From NCBI GenBank assembly GCA_028281525.1, contig JANQJR010000041.1:62001-126000 (forward strand): a stretch of DNA of 64,000 nt. The letters run 5' to 3'. Under the pieces are notes generated by a model that ran no database searches, was not told the origin of the DNA, and worked only from the letters and a program-made list of their open reading frames with translations. Shown one piece after another: positions 27,273 through 36,964 of this stretch; position 1 is the first letter of the stretch, and every line of letters begins with the position of its first letter. Origin of the DNA: Magnetovibrio sp. (lineage in GTDB: Bacteria > Pseudomonadota > Alphaproteobacteria > Rhodospirillales > Magnetovibrionaceae). A program made the position numbers and the translations under genes.

Positions 27273-28088
27273 ATGGGTGTTAGATATTGCCCCCCGCTCC
27301 CCGCGCATCATCAAAGGCGGAAGCGGATTGCCGAAAGAATACGCTTTACTCTTCTCGCGCTGACAACAATCGGCGTGTTGAACGCGGCTTTCCCGGCACA
27401 AGCGGACGGCGCTTTCGTCGACTTGCCGCAAGACCTGGAAATCGAGCTGGCGTTGAGCGCGCTTCCCGGCGATCTGCAAGCCGAGGCGACGGTGTATGTC
27501 CGTGATGCGAAACAAGGCTTCATCGTCCATAAGCAAGGCACCAACGGCTGGGCGACATTCGTCGCGCGCACCAGCGTACGTTTTTACGAAGCGCCGTGGG
27601 AATACGCTTATCCTCCAGATCAACTGATCCCACAAGCACACGACGAAATCGGCATACGCAACCATGCCCGCCCGTATTTCGATCTTGAACGCATGCGCAT
27701 CGATAACGTCTCTGCCGAAGATGCCAAACATCTCTTGCGTCGGCGCTTCGCGGACGAAACCTACAAGACCCCTCGGAAGGCCGGGCTATCCTACATGCTG
27801 GCGCCCATTCACCGCGCTTACATGGAGCCCGCCAAGTCGAATCTCGTCATGACCGTGAGCATTCCGCACCACATGCCTTACGCCCCCCACATGTCGGCGA
27901 AAAAACTCGGGACCATGGACCCGCATGGGCGGTCCGGCATCCTGGGTCACGGCGGTCACGATTCGGGCCCGCACGGCTATATGTACTTCACGGTACAGCC
28001 CGACCAAGCCAAAGCCATTCGCAACAAATACGCCGCTCTCTTGAAGCGGCTTTGTGAACACCACGCCAATTGGTGCTTGGCGAAATAG
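27273..28088 (+). CDS. Secreted His-rich protein of unknown function
   Basis: 271 residues. A basic N terminus is followed by a signal peptide (about residues 20-44, ending A-Q-A-D). The mature region has many histidines, mostly in H-H-M-P-Y-A-P-H-M-S and G-H-G-G-H-D-S-G-P-H-G-Y-M, and only two cysteines near the C terminus (R-L-C-E-H-H-A-N-W-C). The His clusters suggest metal or haem binding, but this is only inferred. I recognise no family. It is divergent from the HxlR gene across its operator and is followed by a GST gene, so it probably belongs to an electrophile or thiol stress regulon. Confidence 0.7.
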   Translation: MGVRYCPPLPAHHQRRKRIAERIRFTLLALTTIGVLNAAFPAQADGAFVDLPQDLEIELALSALPGDLQAEATVYVRDAKQGFIVHKQGTNGWATFVARTSVRFYEAPWEYAYPPDQLIPQAHDEIGIRNHARPYFDLERMRIDNVSAEDAKHLLRRRFADETYKTPRKAGLSYMLAPIHRAYMEPAKSNLVMTVSIPHHMPYAPHMSAKKLGTMDPHGRSGILGHGGHDSGPHGYMYFTVQPDQAKAIRNKYAALLKRLCEHHANWCLAK

Positions 28089-28121
28089 CGAAACCGAAAC
28101 AACGAACAGGAACCCGGAACC

Positions 28122-28712
28122 ATGAGACTCTTTGGACATTCCCCGACGCGCGCCACACGGCCCATGTGGGCGATGGCGGAACTTGATATCGATTATGAGG
28201 GCATAACGGACAATGTATTCGAGCATCCGGAACTTGTCCGGTTTCATCCGCTCAAGAGGATTCCCGCATTGGACATCGATGGGCAAGGATTGTTCGAATC
28301 CGCCGCGATATGCACGTATCTCGCCGACGCAAAGCCGGAGAAAGGGCTTATCCATCCTTCCGGCGCGTGGGAGCGGGCGCTGCACGATCAATGGACGTCT
28401 TTTGCCCTGACGGAAATGGAAGCGTGGGCGTGGAGTACGTTTCGAAGCAAAAACATCTTGCCCGAACACGAACGCGTTCCGGAAATGTATGAGCACAATC
28501 GTAAGGCTTATCGGATCAGCGCGCAGGCCCTGGAACGCGAACTGGAAACCAAAGACCACTTGGTCGCCGATGCGTTCTCCGTCACGGACATCAACGTCGG
28601 CTGGACGTGCCATTTCGGAAACACGCTCGGTTACAATGACGGCCTCGACAACATCAACGCCTATCTCAAGCGGCTTACCGCACGGCCAAAATGCATGTTG
28701 CCACCGGACTGA
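28122..28712 (+). CDS. Glutathione S-transferase family protein
   Basis: 196 residues with the GST N-terminal thioredoxin-like half (M-R-L-F-G-H-S-P-T-R-A-T-R-P, I-P-A-L-D-I-D-G, L-F-E-S-A-A-I-C-T-Y-L) and helical C-terminal half (D-H-L-V-A-D-A-F-S-V-T-D-I-N-V-G). The catalytic position lies in S-P-T-R, so Ser-type chemistry is likely. It would conjugate or reduce electrophiles with glutathione. It follows the secreted protein by 33 bases and probably shares HxlR control. Confidence 0.85.
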   Translation: MRLFGHSPTRATRPMWAMAELDIDYEGITDNVFEHPELVRFHPLKRIPALDIDGQGLFESAAICTYLADAKPEKGLIHPSGAWERALHDQWTSFALTEMEAWAWSTFRSKNILPEHERVPEMYEHNRKAYRISAQALERELETKDHLVADAFSVTDINVGWTCHFGNTLGYNDGLDNINAYLKRLTARPKCMLPPD

Positions 28713-28789
28713 CCGTTGCTGGCGTGCGCAACGCTGACGTCAGACACAGCGCCCGGGCCCCAGATGGCAAGGGCAGGACGCATTCACGA

Positions 28790-28816
28790 AAAAGCCGGAC
28801 CAAATAGGTCCGGCTT
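28790..28816 (-). terminator. Rho-independent terminator after the MCP gene
   Basis: A 10-bp stem, AAGCCGGACC with GGTCCGGCTT, has a T-run on the minus-strand side. It is 27 bases past the MCP stop and may also end the convergent GST transcript. Confidence 0.85.
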
Positions 28817-28842
28817 GATCCGTTCGATGGGATGTAAAACGG

Positions 28843-30150
28843 TCAAATCACCTTGCGCATTTCGACCACGAAGTTCCCCATTTCGGAACCGAGGACTTCG
28901 GCCTGTTTGGACAACTCACCCGCCGCACCCAGCACATCGTGTGCACTGCTGCCGGTTTCGGACGCGGCCTCGGTCACCTGGACGATATTGGTGGTCACGT
29001 CCGTGGTGCCGGTCGCCGCTTGCTCGACGTTGCGTGCGATTTCCTGCGTCGCCGCACCTTGTTCTTCGACGGCCGCCGCGATGGTCGACGCGATTTCATT
29101 CATCTGGTTGATGATGCCGCCGATGGAGCCAATGGCGGTGACCGCATCCTGGGTTGCGCCCTGGATGCCACCGATCTGCGCGGAAATCTCCTCGGTCGCC
29201 TTGGCGGTTTGGTTGGCGAGGTTTTTCACTTCGGACGCCACCACCGCGAAGCCCTTGCCTGCCTCACCCGCGCGCGCCGCTTCGATGGTCGCGTTCAGGG
29301 CCAGCAAGTTGGTCTGGTCCGCGATGTCGGTGATCAGGGCCACCACTTCGCCGATCTTCTGCGCCGCTTCGGCCAAGCCTTGAACCTTTTGATTGGCGCC
29401 GTCGACTTCGACCACGGCGGTGCTGGCGATCTGCGTCGATTGCGCCACCTGGCGTGAGATTTCGGAGATGGAACTGGACAGTTCCTCCGCAGCAGAGGCA
29501 ACCGTCTGCACGTTGGCCGAGGCTTCTTCCGCCGCCGCCGCCACGGTGGTGGCCTGCTGGCTGGTGGACGACGCGGTGGCCTCCATGCCTTGCGCGGTGG
29601 ACTGCAACTCGGTCGCGGCCGAGGCTACGGTGTCGACCACTTTCTTCATATTGGTTTCGAAGTCATCCGCCACCGTGGAAAAATTGCCAACCTTGTCCTT
29701 CATGACGTTGGTCGCGCCGTTCACGGTGTTGGCCGCGTTCCGGAAGCTGCCGGTCATGCCTGAGGTCAAGATGGTGCGGAAATATTTGTTGTCCGCCACG
29801 TACTCCAAACACGCTTTGGAATCACGCACGTAGGCATCCGCACGGTCGATCATATCGTTGACCGAACGCTGCAGCACGCCCATATCGCCGCCTTCGGTAA
29901 TAGGAACCAGGCGGGCTTCGAAATCACCTTGGTCGGCGGCTTGGCAGGTGGCCGTGACGCGCTTGAGTTCCTTGTCAACTTTGTAAAGGAAAAAGATACC
30001 TGCACCGAGCGCAATGATGGCCACGGCCAGCAGGCCTTCATCGACAATGGCGGGGGCCCCCACGAGTATGCCAATGCCCGCCGCGAGCGACGTAACGGCG
30101 GCCACGCCGATGGAAACTTTAGTGTTGAAGAGAGAAGATGAATTCATCAT
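28843..30150 (-). CDS. Methyl-accepting chemotaxis protein without periplasmic sensor
   Basis: 435 residues from the ATG pair at 30150/30147. Two membrane segments near residues 14-34 and 42-58 have almost no loop between them, so it has no periplasmic sensor. A HAMP-like stretch follows and then the MCP signalling coil, with the tip motif I-T-D-I-A-D-Q-T-N-L-L-A-L-N-A-T-I-E-A-A-R-A-G-E and flanking methylation helices. AAGGGAG supports the start, which overlaps the end of the PAS gene by 32 bases. I infer that it is the transducer half of a split Aer-like receptor that signals to CheA/CheW. Confidence 0.9.
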   Translation of the reverse strand: MMNSSSLFNTKVSIGVAAVTSLAAGIGILVGAPAIVDEGLLAVAIIALGAGIFFLYKVDKELKRVTATCQAADQGDFEARLVPITEGGDMGVLQRSVNDMIDRADAYVRDSKACLEYVADNKYFRTILTSGMTGSFRNAANTVNGATNVMKDKVGNFSTVADDFETNMKKVVDTVASAATELQSTAQGMEATASSTSQQATTVAAAAEEASANVQTVASAAEELSSSISEISRQVAQSTQIASTAVVEVDGANQKVQGLAEAAQKIGEVVALITDIADQTNLLALNATIEAARAGEAGKGFAVVASEVKNLANQTAKATEEISAQIGGIQGATQDAVTAIGSIGGIINQMNEIASTIAAAVEEQGAATQEIARNVEQAATGTTDVTTNIVQVTEAASETGSSAHDVLGAAGELSKQAEVLGSEMGNFVVEMRKVI

Positions 30151-30649
30151 AGCTGACTCCCTTGTCCTCAAGAATTTTCACCAGCGTGTTGAACGCTTCG
30201 TTCATACCCTCCTTACGGTTGGCATGGCTTTCTTCGATTTCGAGAAGCTGCTTATAGAGCGGCTTGATCACGGTATCGAGCACCTGCTTGTCCGCGACGC
30301 GGCGGTTGGAATGATAGCCGACGATCTGACCGCTCACGTCGAAGCTCGGCGTAACGTGGGCCAGAACCCAATAGTGGTCACCATTCTTGGAGCGGTTCAC
30401 GACGTAAGCGAACAGTTCCTTGCCCACCGAAATGGTGTCCCATAACAACTTGAAAACCGCACGCGGCATTTCCGGGTGGCGGATGACGGCGTGTGGCTGA
30501 CCAATGGTTTCTGCTTCGGTCATGTCCGCCATTCGGAGAAAGGTTTCGTTCGCATACACGATGCGGCCGGTGGTGTCGGTCTTGCTGACGATGATTTCAT
30601 CGTCGGCGAATGTCCGCTCGACCCCGGTGAGAGATACATTTTGTGCCAT
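30119..30649 (-). CDS. Aer-like PAS sensor protein
   Basis: 176 residues. A single PAS domain (residues ~15-125) carries the Aer FAD-PAS pattern: I-V-Y-A-N-E-T-F-L, G-Q-P-H-A-V-I-R-H-P-E-M-P, and N-R-S-K-N-G-D-H-Y-W-V. A helical tail follows. In E. coli Aer this domain binds FAD, senses redox state and is fused to HAMP and the MCP coil; here it ends before any membrane segment. Its 3' end overlaps the MCP gene, so the two are translationally coupled and probably form one receptor. Confidence 0.87.
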   Translation of the reverse strand: MAQNVSLTGVERTFADDEIIVSKTDTTGRIVYANETFLRMADMTEAETIGQPHAVIRHPEMPRAVFKLLWDTISVGKELFAYVVNRSKNGDHYWVLAHVTPSFDVSGQIVGYHSNRRVADKQVLDTVIKPLYKQLLEIEESHANRKEGMNEAFNTLVKILEDKGVSYDEFIFSLQH

Positions 30650-30815
30650 TGGATTGATCCCAAATCCTCACAGTTAAAACAACACACATTGTCCACTCTG
30701 CGACGGCACCCCATTGTATCGCATATTTTTTTATTATTGAGCGCCTTGGGCCAAAGGCACTGATGGTATCGCAGGGATCATATCACGAGCTTTACGTGTG
30801 AGCCCTGTGCCCGGA

Positions 30816-30831
30816 TTTTGCTCAAGCAAAA
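30816..30831. promoter_or_regulatory. Perfect palindrome upstream of the PAS gene
   Basis: TTTTGCT-CA-AGCAAAA is a 16-base palindrome about 170 bases before the PAS start, overlapping a second repeat (GCTCAA at 30820-30825, TTGAGC at 30841-30846). The gap 30650-30986 has no credible gene; it holds this palindrome and the pheT terminator. Confidence 0.35.
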
Positions 30832-30897
30832 GCATAGGATTTGAGCATTAACACAAGATAAACGCCATTTTGTCACACTATTCGACCTGTGCAAAAT

Positions 30898-30940
30898 CAA
30901 AAGGGCGATGCCGGTTCAACATCCAGCACTCGCCCTTTTT
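30898..30940 (-). terminator. Terminator after pheT
   Basis: AAAAGGGCGA is paired with TCGCCCTTTT around a ~21-base loop, 47 bases past the pheT stop. T-runs lie on both sides, so it could work in either direction. Confidence 0.75.
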
Positions 30941-30986
30941 ATATTATAACACTTTTTTTGTCCGTTAATAGGACATTTTATACGTC

Positions 30987-33446
30987 TTAACCGCGCAGCT
31001 CCCCGTTCGTGGCCTTTTTGACAGACGCGACGACTTTCGCGGAAACCGCTTCGATCTCTTCATCCGTCATGGTCTTGTCGAACGGCTGCAGCGTGACCTG
31101 GATGGCGACGGATTTCTTGCCATCCGCCACACCATCGCCTTCGTACACATCGAACAGCTTGGCGTCCGCAATCAACTGCTTGTCCGCAGCTTTGGCGGCG
31201 CGTTCAACGTTCGTGGCTTCCACGCTTGCGTCCACCAGGAAGGCGAAATCACGCTCCACCGGTTGGAAGGCCGAAAGCTTGACCAGGGGCCGGGCCTGGC
31301 TCTTTTTGGCCTTTTGCGCCGGAAGATTGTCCAAAAACACCTCGAACGCCGCGACGGGTCCCTTAACGCCCAACTTCTTCAATACACCCGGGTGGATTTC
31401 GCCGAAATTGGCAAGGATGGTTTTCGGCCCCAAGCGAAGCGTGCCCGAGCGGCCCGGGTGATACCACTGAGGCCCGCCTTCTTCGTGCGCGAACACCTGC
31501 AGGTTTGTAACGGGTGCACCGGCAGCTTCCAGCGTCGCGATGGCGTCCGCTTTGGCGTCGAACACGTCCACAGCCCGCGCCGGAGCGGCCCAGTTGCGCG
31601 CCACCGCTTGGCCGGAGCGCACGCCCGCCGCGACCAAGGTCTGATCGTCCGGGTCGTCGCCCGCGAACTGCGGACCGACTTCATAAAGCGCACCGTCTGT
31701 GTGTCCACGCGCATCATTGCGTCCGATGGCCGCGATCAGGTTGGGCAAAAGGCTCGGACGCATCACGTCCAAGTCCGCCGAGATGGGGTTGGACAAGCGC
31801 ACACTGTCCGGCACGCCGCCTTCGCCCGCGAACAGCTCAGCGTGGGCGGCAGGCAGGAACGAATAGGTCACCGCCTCGATCAAGCCGCGGCCCGCCAACA
31901 GACGGCGCACGCCCCGGCGACGGCGCAGCGCCGAACTGACCGCCGCATGCGGCAACGCGTCTTCACGCTCCATGGAGACGTGCGGAATGTTGTGGTAGCC
32001 GTTGACGCGGATGATTTCCTCGACCACGCAGGCCTCATCCACCATGTCGCTGCGCCAGGATGGAACTTCGACCTTCCAGTTGGCGGCGTCGGATTTATCC
32101 CCCCCTGACTTATCTACGCTGCAGCCGAGCACGGTAACAATGCGTTCCATCTCGTCCTTGGCGACGTCGACGCCGGTGAGCGATTTGACACGCGACGGGC
32201 GGAAGTCGAGCGTGCGCTGCCAATCGGGCCCGTCGCCCGCGACGATGGCGTTCGACGGCTCGCCGCCGCACAATTCCATCACCAAGCGCGTGGCGTTTTC
32301 CATGCCGTCGACGGCAAAGTCGTTGTCGATGCCGCGCTCGAACCGGTAGCGCGCGTCGGATTGCAGGTTCAGTTTGCGCCCCGTTTGCGCGGTGCGCACG
32401 GGATCGAAGATCGCGCTTTCGATGAACACATTGACGGTGTCCTCTGTGCACCCCGATTCCAATCCGCCCATCACGCCGGCGATGGCCTCGGCCTTTTCAT
32501 TGTCGGCGATGACGCACATCTCTTCGTCCAGCGCGTATTCCTTTTCGTCCAGCGCCAGCATTGTTTCGCCCGCCTTGGCCAAACGCGCGGTGATGTCGCC
32601 GCTGACTTTATCCGCATCGAAGACGTGCAGCGGGCGACCCAGGTCCCAAGTCGAATAGTTGGTGATGTCCACCAAGGCGGAGATGGGGCGCAAGCCAATA
32701 GCCAACAATCTATCTTGCATCCACTTCGGGCTGGGGCCGTTTTTCACGCCACGCACATAGCGTCCGGCGAATTGCGAACACGCGCTTTCAGCACCCGCCG
32801 GAAAATCGAGCTTCACATCGATGGGGCTGTCGAACACGCCGTCCATCGGCTTGACACGGCCGTCGGGACCGTCGCCGAGCGGTTTCAAGGCGCCCAAACC
32901 ACTGGCGGCCAAGTCGCGCGCGATGCCGCGCACACCCAAGCAGTCGCCGCGGTTGGGGGTGATGTCGATTTCGATCACCGGATCGTTCAGACCCATCACC
33001 TCCACGGCCTTTTCGCCCACGGGTGCGTCCGCGTCCAATTCGACGATGCCGGTATGCTCGTCGGACAGGCCCATTTCGCGCTCGGACAGCATCATGCCGT
33101 TGGAATCCACACCGCGGATGGTCGCGGGCTTCAAGGTCATATCGATGCCGGGAATGTACATGCCGGACGCGCCGAGCACGCCTTTCAGGCCCTTTCTCGC
33201 ATTGGGCGCGCCGCACACCACCTGCAGGGTTTCATTACCGTTGTTCACCGTCAGGACTTGCAATTTGTCGGCGTCCGGGTGTTTTTGGGCTTCCAGCACT
33301 TCACCCACGACGAAGCCTTCCAGGCCCGCCGCGCGGTCCTCGACGTTGTCCACTTCCAAACCCAACATGGTCAAACGTTCGACCACTTGATCCAAAGTCG
33401 CGTCGGTGTCCAGGTGGTCCTTCAACCAGCTCAGCGTGAATTTCAT
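30987..33446 (-). CDS. pheT: Phenylalanine-tRNA ligase beta subunit
   Basis: 819 residues, the usual size for PheT. It has the EMAPII-like tRNA-binding domain near residues 40-150 ([17 protein letters not shown]), then B3/B4 and B5 domains ([10 protein letters not shown]), a catalytic-like core, and the C-terminal ferredoxin-fold anticodon-binding domain (R-D-F-A-F-L-V-D). It forms the alpha2-beta2 enzyme with PheS. Its ATG overlaps the pheS stop by 4 bases, so translation is coupled. Confidence 0.96.
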   Translation of the reverse strand: MKFTLSWLKDHLDTDATLDQVVERLTMLGLEVDNVEDRAAGLEGFVVGEVLEAQKHPDADKLQVLTVNNGNETLQVVCGAPNARKGLKGVLGASGMYIPGIDMTLKPATIRGVDSNGMMLSEREMGLSDEHTGIVELDADAPVGEKAVEVMGLNDPVIEIDITPNRGDCLGVRGIARDLAASGLGALKPLGDGPDGRVKPMDGVFDSPIDVKLDFPAGAESACSQFAGRYVRGVKNGPSPKWMQDRLLAIGLRPISALVDITNYSTWDLGRPLHVFDADKVSGDITARLAKAGETMLALDEKEYALDEEMCVIADNEKAEAIAGVMGGLESGCTEDTVNVFIESAIFDPVRTAQTGRKLNLQSDARYRFERGIDNDFAVDGMENATRLVMELCGGEPSNAIVAGDGPDWQRTLDFRPSRVKSLTGVDVAKDEMERIVTVLGCSVDKSGGDKSDAANWKVEVPSWRSDMVDEACVVEEIIRVNGYHNIPHVSMEREDALPHAAVSSALRRRRGVRRLLAGRGLIEAVTYSFLPAAHAELFAGEGGVPDSVRLSNPISADLDVMRPSLLPNLIAAIGRNDARGHTDGALYEVGPQFAGDDPDDQTLVAAGVRSGQAVARNWAAPARAVDVFDAKADAIATLEAAGAPVTNLQVFAHEEGGPQWYHPGRSGTLRLGPKTILANFGEIHPGVLKKLGVKGPVAAFEVFLDNLPAQKAKKSQARPLVKLSAFQPVERDFAFLVDASVEATNVERAAKAADKQLIADAKLFDVYEGDGVADGKKSVAIQVTLQPFDKTMTDEEIEAVSAKVVASVKKATNGELRG

Positions 33447-34519
33447 GGGTTGAGCCCTCCCACCATGTTCGGCACATCCAAGGCCTGGAATCCGTAATGC
33501 CTAAGCCAGCGCAAATCCGATTCGAAGAAGGTGCGCAGATCCGGAATGCCGTATTTGAGCATGGCGATGCGCTCCACCCCCATACCGAAGGCGAAGCCCT
33601 GGTATTCGGACGAATCGATGCCGCAGTTTTCCAGAACCTTCGGGTTGACCATGCCGCAACCCAAAATTTCCAGCCAGTCGTCGCCGTGGCCGATCTTGAA
33701 TTCGCCGCCTTCGCGGGTACAGCCGATGTCGACTTCGGCACTGGGCTCGGTGAACGGGAAATAGCTGGGGCGGAAACGCACCGGCAGATCGTCCACACCG
33801 AAATACGCCCGGCAGAAATCAATGAGGCAGCCTTTCAAGTGGCCCATGTGGGTGGACTTGTCCACCACCAAGCCCTCGACCTGATGGAACATCGGGGTGT
33901 GGGTGGCGTCGTAGTCGCACCGATACGTGCGCCCCGGCGCGATGATGCGCAGCGGCGGTTTGGTGTTCATCATGGTGCGGATTTGCACCGGCGATGTGTG
34001 GGTGCGCAACACCTTGCGCCCGTTCGTGCCTTCACCCGGCAGATAGAAGGTGTCGTGCTCCTGACGCGCGGGATGATCGTCGGGAATATTAAGCGCCGTG
34101 AAGTTGAACCAGTCGTCTTCGATTTCCGGGCCTTCGGCCACTTCGAACCCCATTTCGCCCAGGATCGCCACCACCTCTTCGATAGTGTGGCTGATGGGGT
34201 GGATGAAGCCTTCCGTTTCGGGCCGCGCGGGCAAGGTCACGTCGACCTTCTCAGACAGCAGCTTGGCGTTCAGCTCCGCATCCGCCATAGCTTCTTTTTT
34301 GGCTTCGATGGCGGCGGCGACATCGCCCTTGAGCGCGTTCAACGCCTGACCCATGGCTTTGCGTTGGTCCGGCTCCAATCCGCTTAAGTTTTTCATCTGG
34401 GCCGTGATCGCACCTTTTTTGCCGAGCGCGGAGACGCGCACGTCTTCCAGCGTCTGGAGACTATCGGCAGCCTCCACCTGGGCCAACAATTCGGATTTGA
34501 GATTTTCGATATCCGACAT
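33443..34519 (-). CDS. pheS: Phenylalanine-tRNA ligase alpha subunit
   Basis: 358 residues, class II synthetase catalytic subunit. It has the N-terminal coiled coil, then [37 protein letters not shown], and motif 3 [11 protein letters not shown] start at 34519 (M-S-D-I-E-N); nine upstream in-frame residues are unsupported. A terminator-like hairpin sits about 33 bases upstream, between rplT and pheS. Confidence 0.96.
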   Translation of the reverse strand: MSDIENLKSELLAQVEAADSLQTLEDVRVSALGKKGAITAQMKNLSGLEPDQRKAMGQALNALKGDVAAAIEAKKEAMADAELNAKLLSEKVDVTLPARPETEGFIHPISHTIEEVVAILGEMGFEVAEGPEIEDDWFNFTALNIPDDHPARQEHDTFYLPGEGTNGRKVLRTHTSPVQIRTMMNTKPPLRIIAPGRTYRCDYDATHTPMFHQVEGLVVDKSTHMGHLKGCLIDFCRAYFGVDDLPVRFRPSYFPFTEPSAEVDIGCTREGGEFKIGHGDDWLEILGCGMVNPKVLENCGIDSSEYQGFAFGMGVERIAMLKYGIPDLRTFFESDLRWLRHYGFQALDVPNMVGGLNP

Positions 34520-34551
34520 GGTCTTAAAATCCCCAATAGGGTTCAAACAAA

Positions 34552-34579
34552 CAAAAGGGACCGGCTAGGCGCCAGTCCC
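34552..34579 (-). terminator. Terminator or attenuator between rplT and pheS
   Basis: On the minus strand GGGACTGGC and GCCGGTCCC are followed by TTTTGTTTG, about 33 bases before the pheS start. It could end the rpmI-rplT transcript or attenuate pheST. I found no short Phe-rich leader peptide before it, unlike E. coli pheM. Confidence 0.65.
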
Positions 34580-34718
34580 TCTCTTTTAAATACCTTTTTT
34601 CAGCACGCCTATGGTTTGTTTTCGACGTCCGTCTTAACAAAACCTAAGGCTTGCTAGGACCTTCGGCGCTTACGCCGCTCCCCACATTCAACTTAGAGGG
34701 GGCGACGATCGCCTTCGG

Positions 34719-35078
34719 TCACTTGGCGAGAGCGGCCTGGGCCTGTTCCACCAAGCTTTTAAACGATTCCGGCTCGCGCACGGCCAAGTCGGCCAGCACC
34801 TTGCGGTCCAGCTCGATCCCGGCCTTCGACAGGCCGTTCATGAAGGTCGAGTACTTCATGCCGTTCAAACGCGCGCCGGCGTTGATGCGCTGAATCCACA
34901 GCTTGCGGAATTCGCGCTTTTTGGTGCGGCGGTCGCGGTACGCGTATTGAAGGCCCTTTTCGACCTTTTCAATGGCGACGCGGAAGTTACTCTTGTTGCG
35001 GCCGCGGTAACCCTTGGCGGCCTTGATGACCTTTTTGTGGCGGGCGTGGGTGGTAACACCACGTTTCACACGGGACAT
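34719..35078 (-). CDS. rplT: 50S ribosomal protein L20
   Basis: 119 residues with the L20 signature: [27 protein letters not shown], then [24 protein letters not shown]. It binds 23S rRNA early in 50S assembly and in other bacteria represses its own operon. It follows rpmI by 31 bases. The next gene, pheS, starts 199 bases on, behind a hairpin. Confidence 0.97.
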   Translation of the reverse strand: MSRVKRGVTTHARHKKVIKAAKGYRGRNKSNFRVAIEKVEKGLQYAYRDRRTKKREFRKLWIQRINAGARLNGMKYSTFMNGLSKAGIELDRKVLADLAVREPESFKSLVEQAQAALAK

Positions 35079-35109
35079 ATCTTTTCTCCGTCTCTAAATC
35101 TGTGGCCGC

Positions 35110-35310
35110 TTATTTCGCGTACGGCATGTAGGACAACACCAACTTGGCGTCCTGATCGGCGAGGATCATGGTGCCGCGGGCCTTGCGCTTCATTTTCTGA
35201 GAGCGGCGGCGCAGCATGTGACGCTTGTAGGCGTTGCCGACTTTGACTTTGCCGGTGCCGGTGAGGCGGAAGCGCTTCTTCGCGCTGGATTTGGTCTTCA
35301 GCTTGGGCAT
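35110..35310 (-). CDS. rpmI: 50S ribosomal protein L35
   Basis: 66 residues with the L35 pattern: [14 protein letters not shown], and [15 protein letters not shown]. It is normally directly downstream of infC. Here the infC end is at 43874, about 8.5 kb away, so the operon has been split. AAGGAAAA-type SD. Confidence 0.97.
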   Translation of the reverse strand: MPKLKTKSSAKKRFRLTGTGKVKVGNAYKRHMLRRRSQKMKRKARGTMILADQDAKLVLSYMPYAK

Positions 35311-35517
35311 TTCGCTTTTCCTTAAATCTTTGACCGCGCGGCCGAAGAGGGCGCGATCCGTTGGCTTTCCTAGGCGATCCAGGCATGCCCTGCCATGCCG
35401 CCCGTCCCTAAAATCCCCGATCTCTGACCGGAAGGATTTGAGAGGCTCTCCCCGAAACCCGATCGGGCGAGGGGAGGTTATCTCCTGCCTCCCACCCGCC
35501 TACGGCGGGAGAAGAGG

Positions 35518-35557
35518 CCCCCCAATTCCAGCCAAGCAGGCTTGGGGAATTGGGGGG
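35518..35557. repeat. Long hairpin in the gap upstream of rpmI
   Basis: A 12-bp perfect arm, CCCCCCAATTCC with GGAATTGGGGGG, encloses a second 6-bp stem CCAAGC/GCTTGG with a two-base loop. It lies in the 428-base gene-free gap 35311-35738. Confidence 0.6.
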
Positions 35558-35635
35558 AAGCGCGGGTTATACCTCCCCCCGCCCCCCTTTGCAAGGGCTG
35601 AATTGCGCGGAAACCCTAGCGTTTGGAACGAATTG

Positions 35636-35671
35636 AGGCCTCTTCGCCCCAAGGAGAGGGCGAAGAGGCCT
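35636..35671. repeat. 14-bp perfect hairpin in the gap upstream of rpmI
   Basis: AGGCCTCTTCGCCC and its exact complement flank an 8-base loop. Just beside it GCGGTCC/GGACCGC arms enclose 35676-35715. No T-run follows either hairpin, so they are not classical terminators. Confidence 0.6.
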
Positions 35672-35738
35672 GGAGGCGGTCCGATCGAACGGGGGAGGGA
35701 GGTATCCGGACCGCTTATTTTCTTTTGTGTTCAGAATG

Positions 35739-36917
35739 TTACGCCGCTAGTAGACGCGGCATCTCCTTCGCCAACGTCTGGCGGGCCTTGGTCTCAGTGC
35801 CCGTCAGCACAAAGCCGAGCTCCTCGCCGTCGGGAGAAACGAACAGCGCGCGGCGGTCATGTCCGTCCCCCTCAACGATCCAGTCGCCTTTGGCCCCGGG
35901 CGCGGGCGGACACACCACGGTGGGCAACGCCGGGGTCTTCACCGCCACCGGCAGGGCCGGCAGATCCACCGGCGCGGGCGCGCCGGTGAGCGTCTTCGCC
36001 AGCGCGCGGGCCTCGGCCATCAGGGGCAGGATGAACGGCAACACGCCCGCGTCCGTCTCCGCGCAATCGCCCAGGGCGTAGATGTGCGCATCAGACGTGC
36101 GCAAATACGCGTCCACACGAATACCCCGCTTCACGGTTAAACCGGCGTCTTGGGCCAGGCCGGTGTTGGGCAACAGCCCGATGGCGCTGAGCGCGTGGTC
36201 AAAGGCGATGCGTTCACCGTTCGCCAGCCGGGCGACATTGCCGTTCACACTCGGCGCGATGCCGGTGACGGTGGTGCCCATATGGAATGTGACGCCGATA
36301 TCCGTCAGCGCATCTTGCATGATCCGGCCCAACTTGTCGGGCAGCAGACGCCCCAACGGCTTGGCCATGGGGTCGACCACTTCGACCCGGTAGCCCACGT
36401 TCACCAGATCGTTGGCGAATTCCAGACCGATCAGGCCCGCGCCGACGATCAGCACCCGCGCGTCTTCGGTTAAGCCTGCGCGCCATCGGGCGTAATCCGT
36501 CAAACTATTGACGGCGGGCAGAGACACGGATGTGCTGCCTTCCACTTCAAACGGGCGCGGCGTCGCCCCGGTGGCGAGCACCAGATCGCCATAACCAATG
36601 ATGCGGCCACCGCCCGGTCCGTCCATATGCAGGGACCGGGCCGCACGGTCGATGGACTGAACCTGCGTGTGCGTCCACACCCGTACGTTCAGGTCTTCCG
36701 CCATTTGCTGCGCGGTTTTTTGCACCAGGGTATCGGGGGATTTGCCCTGGGCAAAGGCGTTGGAAATCATCGGCTTGGAATAGACTTGGCCGTCGTCGGA
36801 GGTGATCATGTGGATGGTGGCGTCTTGATCGAACTTGCGCAGTTCCCGCGCCAACGTAACCCCGGCCATGCCGGTGCCAATGATGACGATGTCCGCGTTG
36901 CATGAAGGCGCGTCCAT
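35739..36917 (-). CDS. Rubredoxin-NAD(P)+ reductase-like FAD oxidoreductase
   Basis: 392 residues. Two Rossmann folds: an FAD motif I-V-I-I-G-T-G-M-A-G-V-T-L-A (about 10-24), the NAD motif V-L-I-V-G-A-G-L-I-G-L-E-F-A, and the FAD-closing motif I-Y-A-L-G-D-C-A-E. The C-terminal ~80 residues match the rubredoxin-binding end of rubredoxin reductases. It should pass electrons from NAD(P)H to the rubredoxin encoded just upstream in the operon, which in turn feeds rubrerythrin. The family also includes nitrite and ferredoxin reductases, so the electron acceptor is inferred from context. Confidence 0.88.
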   Translation of the reverse strand: MDAPSCNADIVIIGTGMAGVTLARELRKFDQDATIHMITSDDGQVYSKPMISNAFAQGKSPDTLVQKTAQQMAEDLNVRVWTHTQVQSIDRAARSLHMDGPGGGRIIGYGDLVLATGATPRPFEVEGSTSVSLPAVNSLTDYARWRAGLTEDARVLIVGAGLIGLEFANDLVNVGYRVEVVDPMAKPLGRLLPDKLGRIMQDALTDIGVTFHMGTTVTGIAPSVNGNVARLANGERIAFDHALSAIGLLPNTGLAQDAGLTVKRGIRVDAYLRTSDAHIYALGDCAETDAGVLPFILPLMAEARALAKTLTGAPAPVDLPALPVAVKTPALPTVVCPPAPGAKGDWIVEGDGHDRRALFVSPDGEELGFVLTGTETKARQTLAKEMPRLLAA

Positions 36918-36964
36918 GGCGGTGTCCTTTCCAACCTGAATAAGGGCGGAACAAGGAGGCGGCT

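Noticed and set aside
32361..33497. Long plus-strand open frame opposite pheT
   Set aside because: Shadow of pheT; His/Gln-rich composition typical of reversed coding DNA.
34552..34718. pheM-like Phe-rich leader peptide before pheS
   Set aside because: The only short frames near the hairpin encode M-W-G-A-A and V-L-K-K-G-I, with no Phe codons.
35234..35989. Open frame across the gap before rpmI
   Set aside because: It overlaps rpmI and the reductase end antisense and is made of hairpin-derived Pro/Arg-rich sequence.
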